DNA of 64,000 nucleotides. Origin: Aralia elata. Its lineage: Eukaryota; Streptophyta; Magnoliopsida; Apiales; Araliaceae. This document shows positions 34,263 through 43,531 of the stretch, in pieces. A program made the translations under genes and the position numbers. The notes under the pieces were generated by a model. That model worked only from the letters and a program-made list of their open reading frames with translations. It searched no databases and was not told the DNA's origin. Location of the stretch: assembly GCA_034770075.1 (NCBI GenBank), contig JAVJAP010000106.1:62001-126000 (forward strand), written 5' to 3'. The number at the start of each line of letters is the position of its first letter. Within the stretch, counting starts at the first letter, position 1.

Positions 34263-34589
34263 TCTTAGCGGATTTCCTATTTGTTGAAGTAGAAGAATGG
34301 AGTAGGAGTTGTTCAATCTTCGAACCACTTAAAACCTCATGTGTCATTTACTTTATATCTCTTATTTTATGCACAATAACTGCCATATCTGTTATGAACT
34401 GTATCGTGGATTTATTTATGGAACTGAGATTATGTTTATATCTTTGAAGGGATGCTTAAAGTATATTTCGCTGTGCATGAATGATTATATTAATCATAAC
34501 TGTTATACTTTCGTAATAAAAGAAAAAAGTTTTTAAATGATCTATTCAACCCCCCTTCTAAATCTCTAATGTGTCCTAGGGAACTAACA

Positions 34590-34968
34590 TCATATATTAA
34601 GCTAGACATTTAATTCCATGTCTTATTAAAATCTCTTAATACAGTTTACTACATTCAATGAGCCTTTTTTATATGGCTTGCCATATATATTATTTTGACT
34701 TGCCAAAATCTTAATCCATTTTGGACTTTTATTAAGTTTCTAACACTTGAGTACTAGGTTAGGTTTAATTTAATTATCACCATAATACCTAGCTTATCTC
34801 TCCCCAATTTAATATTTTTGGGTTCTATTAAAAATACCGCTCAAGGCTTAATTTTCACAAACTTGCATACTTAAGCTTTTCATTTATTCTTGTATAATTA
34901 CTTTTAATTAATCATTCCTCTAATTTGGCTAAAAATATAATTAGCATATTCGTAAGTGTGTGTGTGTG

Positions 34969-35035
<67 letters not shown>

Positions 35036-35475
35036 ATACATATACACATTCTCTTTAACCTTATAATATCTCTTCACTTGAAATTTATTTCCTTAAAAAG
35101 AATTTCACATATATCATTATAAAACTTCTTACATAATCTCTTTCATCGATTAATTCACGTAAATTTAAAGGTATCCTATCCTAATATCTTATCCTTAATA
35201 TACCTTCAAGTGTTCATATAAATCCATTCAAGGGTTTTGGATTTTCGTAACCCATATTTTCTCACTTCTATTCTTTATCTTCTCATTTCTTATTCTTCAA
35301 CATTTCTATCATTCACATTTAATTTCTTCACATTACTTAAAAAAATCAAACCATATAAGTTATTTAAAAAACAAATTAATCAGTCCTCTATTTTAAATCT
35401 AGGTTTTATATTTTAACCTTTATTTAATCATTCAAGATTTTATTTATAAATCTTATCAATTTTCGGGTTGTCACA
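34590..35475 (-). repeat. E6 LTR, right part
   Basis: Continues the solo LTR interrupted at 17313 and ends GGGTTGTCACA at the GGACC duplication. Non-coding. It includes the GT/TA microsatellite. Confidence 0.75.
34956..35033. repeat. (GT)n(TA)n microsatellite
   Basis: A GT run (34956-34977) passes into a TA run (34979-35033). The chance 65-codon frame through it is meaningless. Confidence 0.95.
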
Positions 35476-35480
35476 GGACC
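35476..35480. other. Target-site duplication GGACC, right copy (E6)
   Basis: Matches 15968-15972. Confidence 0.93.
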
Positions 35481-35805
35481 GTTCGAAATATTGAAGAAAA
35501 TAGCTGAAGTGGCGTACGAGGTAGCTTTACCTCATGAACTGGAACATATTCATAATGTGTTTCATGTGTCAGTATTATGACCATATAAACCTGAGTATAA
35601 ATATGTGATCTCCTATGAGCCGATTCAAGTCAAGAGAGATTTGTCATATAAAGAAATTCTTGTCCAAATTCTAGACAGGAAAGAGCAGACGTTAAGAAAT
35701 AAGGCCATACATTCAGTTAAAGTCCTTTGGAGAAACTACACGGTTGAAGAGGCTACGTGTAAACTAGAAGAAAAAAATGAGGAGGAAGTTTCCACATCTT
35801 TTTGA
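35481..35805 (+). pseudogene. pol: GypsyI pol C-terminus with chromodomain-like tail
   Basis: Continues the integrase from 15972: F-E-I-L-K-K-I, then Y-E-V-A-L-P and H-N-V-F-H-V-S. The last ~57 codons (L-S-Y-K-E-I...I-L-D-R-K...L-R-N-K...V-K-V-L-W-R-N...E-E-A-T) match the atypical chromodomain at the end of Tekay/Del chromovirus integrases, thought to guide insertion to heterochromatin. A TGA at 35578-35580 replaces an Arg (CGA to TGA). The stop TGA at 35803 is the natural end and is followed by the polypurine tract. Confidence 0.9.
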
Positions 35806-35841
35806 GTGACCCTAGATTGAAATTCTGGGGACAAAATTGTT

Positions 35842-35853
35842 ATAGGGGGAGGA
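35842..35853 (+). promoter_or_regulatory. Polypurine tract of GypsyI
   Basis: ATAGGGGGAGGA directly before the LTR start TGTAATGACC. Confidence 0.88.
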
Positions 35854-36511
35854 TGTAATGACCGCAATTCCTAAGCGACATTATGAATAAAGTTAAAATT
35901 TTAATTTTTTATTATTAATATGAATTAAATTCTTTAGCGAATTAATTTAAACCCTTAAATGATTTGGGTGATTATGTGTGGTTATATGTTAATTGATTTA
36001 GTAGTCCATCTGTGTTTAATAGACTAGTCTAGCAAACCGTTTAAACAAGCCCAAGCAATTAATTGTATATTGGACTTGTAGATGGTTAATGATGAGGGAG
36101 AAATAAATATATTAAGTATAATAAGTTATAGTTCCCTAGGAATTTATTAATAGTGGACTAGCCCAATTGGTTTATTGAACAAGCCCAATCCGACAGAACT
36201 AGGGGTGGACTTGTAGTTTGGACTTATAAGTTATTAAATTGGCCCAACCTTGTTAAATATGGTCAGCCATATGAGGAGGGTCCAATGGATTTATTCGGTA
36301 AGCCCAATTGGGAATTGACTCAAAAGATAAGTCGAGTACAGCCTAAGCAGCGGTACACCTATTTAGATTTTTACCGTGTCGTACACTCAATCTACCTAGG
36401 CTAATGGCCTATTTACCTGCCCTGCGTAATGATTACCGTGGGTATGGTGGGGGGAAGGAGTTGGTAGTACCTTCTACCTAATCTTTTTTAACCAATTAGT
36501 AAAGGCTTCTC

Positions 36512-36519
36512 TATAAATA
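36512..36519 (+). promoter_or_regulatory. TATA box, GypsyI LTR
   Basis: TATAAATA preceded by a CT-rich stretch. E3 is inserted about 95 bp downstream, which would separate it from the rest of the LTR. Confidence 0.7.
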
Positions 36520-36607
36520 GAGCTCCTATTCCTTATGAGAAGTTGTTGAGATTGTTGAGTCTGATTTAGAGAGAGAAACATTATGAGTTGAGTGATAAAA
36601 GAAAGTC

Positions 36608-36612
36608 CCAAA
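36608..36612. other. Target-site duplication CCAAA, left copy (E3)
   Basis: The right copy at 59813-59817 reads TCAAA, one C-to-T change. Confidence 0.75.
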
Positions 36613-38233
36613 TGAAAGTAGTATGCACACAAGTCAATCATATTTGATATGATGTAGCATATACTTTGTATTCTTATTTGTTTGTTAAAGGCATTTTACT
36701 TTATCTACATGGTGCTGTTATATTAAATGTGATAAACCCATAGTTTTGAGCAATGCTTTTAGAATCATGATGGTGATCATGCTAATGAGATCTAAATTCT
36801 AGATAGCTCACAAACTAAAATCGTTCCTAATCGATGGATTACTAAAAAGGGGATTAATGAATCCGGATAGATTAGTACTTACGTTGCTTGCTCTTATGAA
36901 GAGGATGATTGATCTTATAATCATTTATGTGGAGACACTAAAGCAAGTATGTAGGTGCTTATTAGAGAATAAGTTCGCTGAACGTGACTCGCTAAGGAAT
37001 GCCTAATGGAGTTTTACTCGCCTGTCAATAGAAATTCCTCTAGTGATAGTAGTACAAGTGATCCTTGGACTTGAGATCATCATAGTATCTTGTGTATGAT
37101 GAGTTATACTTTGACATATCTCTTAAGACCTTTAGGGTATATCAAAGGGTATGATTGGATATAATAAGTTATACATGGAGATAAGTGAATGATCAACAAA
37201 GAATCTACCACTTCTAGTAAAAGGAGATAATGTCCTATGTGATTTGATAAATGACGACTCAGAAGTCTTTGGCCAGAGCAGAATGAAATCAGAAAGGAGT
37301 TTCTAATTTGCATTATCAGAGTTGTTCATTGGAGAATCGAAATGCATATAATTAAATAAAATGAGACTTGACAGTAATTCCATATCTTATATTTAATTGG
37401 GACATTATATGGTAGAATGATTGAATTGTACGGTAACTATGCACTGAAAGGTTCTTTTGTGATTAATGTTGAAATCTATATTATCTGGAAATTCGTTGAT
37501 CGCAAAGGGGGCTTACCCTTATTGTAGAATAAATATTATTTATTTAAATAAATTAAATAGTTTAATTTATTTATTTAAATAAGATTAGAATTGTTCTAAT
37601 TGATTTATTCACAACCGGTTTAATATGGAGAACCTAAAGGGTCACACCGCAAAAGGAAAATATTTGTTTAAGAAGTAAATGACATAATTGTAATAATAAG
37701 TTAAGTATATTTAGTTTAATCTATGGAGATAGAATAAATTAAATAGCTTAATTTTTATTATTTAATATTTTGGAAATATTAAATATAAATTAATAAGAAG
37801 AGTCTTATTATTATTATTACCATTACTATTATTTAATTCATAATAGGGATTGAGAATTAATTAATAGAAGTACTCTCTCATGCATTCCTAATTGGATTAG
37901 GAGTATAATTAATTAAAGGAGTTTAATTAGAGTATAAACCCTAATCTTAAATAGTTTAGGGAAAGATTTTCTTACATCTATAAATAAGAGATGTCTTATC
38001 ATAGATGGGGTGGGTTACACACTCTTTCATAAGAATTGGAGAGAGAGAGAGAGTACTTGCAATTTCTATAGAGATAGAAACTAGGGTTTTGTCAACACCC
38101 ATATTCTTGAACAACTATTATTCGTTGGTGGATCACCTCTATAGGCCAAACACTTGGGTGGCTAACGTTGATCAAATTAAGGAATTTAATCGGTGGAATT
38201 CAAGGAGAACGCGAAGGAATTGGAGGTGAACTT
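36613..38233 (+). repeat. E3 5' LTR, main part (LTR A)
   Basis: Starts TGAAAGTAGTATG and is cut at GGTGAACTT (38233). The missing tail is at 41699-41887. TATA box with a GATG-loop hairpin beside it near 37978-38000, TAATTAAA-GGAG hairpin at 37910-37929 and an AGAG-loop hairpin at 37791-37810. Confidence 0.9.
38229..38233. other. Target-site duplication AACTT, left copy (nested LTR)
   Basis: Matches 41694-41698. The LTR tail resumes after it as in the uninterrupted E3 3' LTR near 59621. Confidence 0.92.
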
Positions 38234-39880
38234 TGAAAGTAGTATGCACACAAGCCAATCATATTTGATATGATGTAGCATATACTTTGTAATCTTATTC
38301 ATTTATTAATAAAAGAATTGATTTTCTTAAAAGGCATTTTACATTATCTACATAGTGTTGTTATATTAAATGTGATAAACCCATAGTTTTGAGAAATGCT
38401 TTTAGAATAATGATAGTAAACATGCAAATGAGATCTAAATTCAAGATAGCTCACAAACTAAAAATTGTTCCTAATCGTTGGATTACTGAATTGGGGATTA
38501 GTGAATCCGGATAGATTAGTACATACGTTGCTTGCTCTTAGGAAGAGGATGATTGATCTCATAATCATTTGTGTGGAGACACTAAAACAAGTATGTAGGT
38601 GCTTATTGGAGAATAAGTTCACTGAACGTGGCTCGCTAAGGAATACCTAATGGAGTTTTACTCGCCTGTCAATAGGAATTCCTATAGTGATAGTTGTACA
38701 AGTGATCCTTGGACTTGAGATCATCATAGTATCTTGTGTATGATGAGTTATACTTTGACATGTCCCTTAAGACCTTTGGGGTATATCAAATGGTATGATT
38801 GGGTATAATTAGTTATACATGGAGATAGGTGAATGATCAACAAAGAATCTACCTCGTCTAGTAAAAGATGTGAATGTCCTATGTGATTCGATAAATGATA
38901 ACTCAGTAGTCCTTGGCCAAGGCAGAATGAAATTAGAAAGGAGTTTCTAATTTGCATTAATTAGAGTTGTGCATTTGGAAATCGAAATACATATAATTAA
39001 ATAAAATAAGACTTGGCAGTAAATCCATGTCTTATATTTAATTGGGACATTGTATGGTAGAAGGATTGAATTGTACGGTAACTATCTACTCAAAGGTTCT
39101 TTTGTGATTAATGTTGAAATCTATATTATCTGGAAATTCGTTGATCGCAAAGGGGGCTTACCCTTATTGTAGAATAAATATTATTTATTTAAATAAATTA
39201 AATAGTTTAATTTATTTATTTAAATAAGATTAGAATTGTTCTAATTGATTTATTCACAACCGGTTTAATATGGAGAACCTAAAGGGTCACACCGCAAAAG
39301 GAAAATATTTGTTTAAGTAATAAATGACATAATTGTAATAATAAGTTAAGTATATTTAGTTTAATCTATGGAGATAGAATAAATTAAATAGCTTAATTTT
39401 TATTATTTAATATTTTAGAAATATTAAATATAAATTAATAAGAAGAGTCTTATTATTATTATTATCATTACTATTATTTAATTCATAATAGGGATTGAGA
39501 ATTAATTAATAGAAGTACTCTCTCATGCATTCCTAATTGGATTAGGAGTATAATTAATTAAAGGAGTTTAATTAGAGCATAAACCCTAATCCTAAATAGT
39601 TTAGGGAAAGGTTTTCTTACATCTATAAATAAGAGATGTCTTATCATAGATGGGGTGGGTTACACACTCTTTCATAAGAATTGGAGAGAGAGAGAGAGAG
39701 TACTTGCAATTTATATAGAGATAGAAACTAGAGTTTTGTCAACACCCATCTTCTTGAACAACTATTATTCGTTGGTGGATCACCTCTATAGGCCAAACAC
39801 TTGGGTGGCTAACGTTGATCAAATTAAGGAATTTAATCGGTGGAATTCAAGGAGAACGCGAAGGAATTGGAGGTGAACTT
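38234..39880 (+). repeat. LTR B: chimeric copy (starts as C, ends as A)
   Basis: 1647 bp. Its first ~860 bp match LTR C (TTCATTTATTAATAAAAG, CTACTCAAAGG), while its end matches LTR A (GGAAATTCG, GATGGGGTGGGTTACAC, GAGAGAGAG, ends GGTGAACTT). The switch falls between 39092 and 39136. Best explained by unequal crossing-over between A and C. Confidence 0.85.
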
Positions 39881-41693
39881 TGAAAGTAGTATGCACACAA
39901 GCCAATCATATTTGATATGATGTAGCATATACTTTGTAATCTTATTCATTTATTAATAAAAGAATTGATTTTCTTAAAAGGCATTTTACATTATCTACAT
40001 AGTGTTGTTATATTAAATGTGATAAACCCATAGTTTTGAGAAATGCTTTTAGAATCATGATGGTGATCATGCTAATGAGATCTAAATTCAAGATAGCTCA
40101 CAAACTAAAATTGTTCCTAATCGTTGGATTACTGAATTGGGGATTAGTGAATCCGGATAGATTAGTACATACGTTGCTTGCTCTTAGGAAGAGGATGATT
40201 GATCTCATAATCATTTGTGTGGAGACACTAAAACAAGTATGTAGGTGCTTATTGGAGAATAAGTTCACTGAACGTGGCTCGCTAAGGAATACCTAATGGA
40301 GTTTTACTCGCCTGTCAATAGGAATTCCTATAGTGATAGTTGTACAAGTGATCCTTGGACTTGAGATCATCATAGTATCTTGTGTATGATGAGTTATACT
40401 TTGACATGTCCCTTAAGACCTTTGGGGTATATCAAATGGTATGATTGGGTATAATTAGTTATACATGGAGATAGGTGAATGATCAACAAAGAATCTACCT
40501 CGTCTAGTAAAAGATGTGAATGTCCTATGTGATTCGATAAATGATAACTCAGTAGTCCTTGGCCAAGGCAGAATGAAATTAGAAAGGAGTTTCTAATTTG
40601 CATTAATTAGAGTTGTGCATTTGGGAATCGAAATACATATAATTAAATAAAATAAGACTTGGCAGTAAATCCATGTCTTATATTTAATTGGGACATTGTA
40701 TGGTAGAAGGATTGAATTGTACGGTAACTATCTACTCAAAGGTTCTTTTGTGATTAATGTTGAAATCTATATTATCTGGAAAGTCGTTGATCGCTAAGGG
40801 GGCTTACCCTTATTGTAGAATAAATATTATTTATTTAAATGAATTAAATAGTTTAATTTATTTATTTAAATAAGATTAGAATTTTTCTAATTGATTTATT
40901 CACAACCGGTTTAATATGGAGAACCTAAAGGGTCACACCGCAAAAGGAAAAAATTTATTTAAGAAGTAAATGGCATAATTGTAATAATAAGTTAAGTGTA
41001 TTTAATTTAATCTATGGAGATAGAATAAATTAAATAGCTTAATATTTATTATTTAATATTTTGGAAATATTAAATATAAATTAATAAGAGGAGTCTTATT
41101 ATTATTATTACTATTACTATTATTTAATTCCTAATAGGGATTGGGAATTAATTAATAGAAGTACTCTCTCATGGATTCCTAATTGGATTAGGAGCATTAT
41201 TAATTAAAAGAGTTTAATTAATACAAACCCTAATCCTAAATAGTTTAGGGAAGGGTTATTCCTACATCTATAAATAAAAGGGGTCTTATCATAGATTGGG
41301 GTTACACACTCTTGCATTAGATTGTGGAGAGCAATTTCTATAGAGATAGAAACTAGGGTTTTGCCAAATACCCAACTTCTTGAATACTTGTTCTTCCTTG
41401 GTGGATCACCTCTAGAGGCCAAACACTTGGGTGGCTAACGTTGATCAAAGGAAGGAATCACACCGTAGCATTCGAGGAGAACACGAAGGACTAGGAGTTG
41501 AACTTGTACCCGAGGAAGCTTTGTTCTACGAGGGTATAATTCTTATTCTCTTTATCTTTCGTTTATATCGTTAATTGAGCACAAGGATTGATCTTGGTGA
41601 TGGTTTGTATAAAATTTTAAAATCCAATTTTATCGCGCTTCCGCACTATTTATGTAATTTGATTGCATGTTCGCGTTATATACAAACCTAACA
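39881..41693 (+). repeat. LTR C: complete nested LTR
   Basis: 1813 bp from TGAAAGTAGT to CCTAACA, followed by the AACTT duplication. It is a solo LTR of the same family inserted in LTR A. Hairpins at 41082-41101 (TAATAAGA, GGAG) and 41201-41220 (TAATTAAA, AGAG). Confidence 0.88.
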
Positions 41694-41698
41694 AACTT
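41694..41698. other. Target-site duplication AACTT, right copy (nested LTR)
   Basis: See 38229-38233. Confidence 0.92.
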
Positions 41699-41887
41699 GT
41701 ACCTGAGGAAGCTTTGATTCACGAGGGTATAATTCTATATCTCTATCTCTTTCGTTTAATTGATAATTGATCACAAGGATGATCATGATGATGGTTTGTA
41801 TGAAAAAAAATTTAAAATTCGTTTTATTGCGCTTCCACACTATTTATGTAATTTGATTGTATGTTCGCGCTATATACAAACCTAATA
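41699..41887 (+). repeat. E3 5' LTR, tail
   Basis: GTACCTGAGGAAGC to AACCTAATA. The terminal CA has become TA. Confidence 0.88.
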
Positions 41888-41888
41888 G

Positions 41889-41901
41889 TGGTATCAGAGC
41901 C
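41889..41901 (+). promoter_or_regulatory. Primer binding site of E3
   Basis: TGGTATCAGAGCC one base after the LTR. Confidence 0.92.
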
Positions 41902-41997
41902 TAATCTTGTGCGAATTATCGATTATTATGATTCCATGTATGTATGGGTATGCGATTGGATCGATTTTCTGGGCAACGGAAAAATTTCGAAGTCTGC

Positions 41998-42092
41998 TAC
42001 GCGGCGCGACCGCGCCCTAACCCATAAATCGTTTCTGGGGGTGCAGCGCGGCCGCGCCGCTCCTAGTTCATTTTGGAGCGCGGCCACGTCGG
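41998..42092 (+). repeat. CpG-rich palindromic motif cluster in E3 leader
   Basis: Three units of the GCGCGGCCGCGCC type, two with lost CpGs (GCGCGACCGCGCC, GCGCGGCCACGTC), with the spacer TAGTTCATTTTGGAG. Confidence 0.82.
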
Positions 42093-42224
42093 TCTGCAGA
42101 TTTTGAAAAAAAATTTATTTTGATTTTATTTATTTTCAATTAAGATAAAAGGTTTATTTTTAATTGGAATATAATTAAAATTAAAAGTTTTATTTGAACT
42201 TGGAATTGGATTCTACGTTAACTA

Positions 42225-42563
42225 GAATAAATGAGTTTATTCACATATGGAATAGGATTCCATGTTTCCTAGAATAAAGGAGTCTATTCACATATGGAAT
42301 AGGATTCCATGTTTCCTTAAAAATAAAGATGTTTATTTTGATAAGGAATAGGATTTAACATATTTTATTTTTCCAAGCAATTTTAAGTTAAAATAAAGGA
42401 GTCTATTTTGAACTTGAAATTGGTTTCCATGTTAATTAAAATAAAGGAGTTTATTTTGATTTGATTAAAAATAAAGGAGTTTATTTTTATTCAAAATTGG
42501 ATAAAATAAAATAAATAATTTTATTATAATTTAAATTTTGATTAAAATAAAGGAGTTTATTTT
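42225..42563 (+). promoter_or_regulatory. Expanded hairpin array, E3 leader (seven units)
   Basis: 42225-42242 (GAATAAA stem, TGAG loop), 42272-42289 (GGAG, one mismatch), 42320-42339 (GATG), 42390-42409 (GGAG, one mismatch), 42438-42457, 42468-42487 and 42544-42563 (all GGAG, perfect AAAATAAA stems). E1 and E2 have three units at this place. Confidence 0.6.
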
Positions 42564-43526
42564 TGTTTCAAAATTGGATTTCTAGTAAACTTTTAATTGC
42601 TCATTAAATGATATCAATGCATATATGGAATGGTTTTATTATTCATGAGATGAATGTAATTTATTGATACATATGGAGATATGTATGATAATACATAGGG
42701 ATTGATTATGGACTACTGACTAATGTGTGATTGGATTTATTTTAGTGGATGCTTGAATGAATGAGTTTTTATAAATGGGGTCTGTGTACCTCGTCTTCTC
42801 TAGTTTTTCTTGATGTAAATTCTATCTTCCTCCTATATACCTCCCCCTGACTGCTGATCAAGGTTTCTATTTATTGTAAATAGTTTATGTAATAGGTTTA
42901 GTTAGAATTACTTGAAGAATTGGAGACAAAGGAGCAAGGAGCGCTTGAAGACTCGTTTGTAATGGAGCCCGGGTTTAAATGTAATAGTTATATTTAAATT
43001 TTGTTTTTGCACCTTAGGTTTGACCTTTTGGTTCACTTGGTGGCTCTAGTGAACCAAACTAGAATAAAAGTCCACAATCAATCCGGGTAGAATATAGTAC
43101 TCTACATGTGCATGCTTACTATGTATATATTATATATTATACAACATGCTTCGCATGTTAAATACTATGACGCGTATTTTATATATATGTGTGCATGCGC
43201 GCTAAACAAGATGAGACAAATAATAACAAATCTCTCAAAGAAATTATATTAAGTCCTAAGCGTTCAAAGATATTTGGAATATTGAACGTCGCCTTCTAGC
43301 ATGGTAAAACGATAGAGTATTAAACATTTAATATGAGTTTGTTGTATCACACAAGTCAAGTATTAAATATTTAAGATGTTGTTTTATCACATTCGATGCT
43401 TATAAATAGACTGAACGATGCTGTTTTGTTGTGTCACACAAGGACAATGTTTTTCTTTCGAATATATGGAAGTGCTAGGTTGGACTTAGCTTGGATAATT
43501 TTGATTCGGATGTGTCACACTTGATC

Positions 43527-43531
43527 AAAAT
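43527..43531. other. Target-site duplication AAAAT, left copy (E4)
   Basis: Matches 54222-54226. The empty site is seen in the E2 leader as GATCAAAATAATC. Confidence 0.94.

Larger units (their letters stand above)
28585..34589 (+). mobile_element. Sirevirus-like element, 3' part only
   Basis: An env-like reading frame is followed by purine tracts (GGGGGAGATTG) and a ~2.9-kb LTR that ends with CAACCCCCCTTCT...GGAACTAACA, the ending typical of SIRE/Maximus copia elements. Gag, pol and the 5' LTR are absent because the left end is fused to E2. An unclassified env-bearing element remains possible, since no pol is left to type it. Confidence 0.65.
31672..34589 (+). repeat. Sirevirus-like 3' LTR
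   Basis: Starts TGTTAAAAGATCC (or 31623), ends GAACTAACA. It contains the GTAGAG motif field (32060-33062) and a ~62-bp tandem repeat (33874-34262). The LTR on the other side is missing, so its exact start cannot be confirmed here. Confidence 0.7.
15973..35475 (-). mobile_element. E6: gypsy solo LTR (minus), split by E2 and the Sirevirus-like fragment
   Basis: This insertion has TG/CA ends (TGTAGCGCCCCC...GGGTTGTCACA) and TSD GGACC. Only LTR-like sequence is left once 17314-34589 is removed: 1341 bp plus 886 bp. Read on the minus strand it resembles the GypsyI LTR, for example the stretch around TTGGCTTTGTCCTTCC (16225) against the reverse of the 60780-60845 region. It is probably a solo LTR formed by LTR-LTR recombination, or else its internal part was lost in the same deletion that fused E2 to the Sirevirus-like part. 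Confidence 0.75.
35854..36612 (+). repeat. GypsyI 3' LTR, first part
   Basis: Starts TGTAATGACCGCAATTCC. It is cut at 36612 by E3 and continues at 59818. It includes a TATA box (36512-36519). Total LTR about 2.03 kb. Confidence 0.85.
41902..43531 (+). other. E3 leader, part before E4
   Basis: Homologous to the E1 and E2 leaders but longer, because the hairpin region is expanded (42225-42563). It includes the CpG-rich cluster, the AACATGCTTCGCATGTT hairpin near 43143 and two TTTGTTGT(G/A)TCACACAAG motifs. Confidence 0.85.

Noticed and set aside
34925..35122. 65-codon frame rich in Val-Cys and Ile-Tyr
   Set aside because: Translation of a GT/TA microsatellite.
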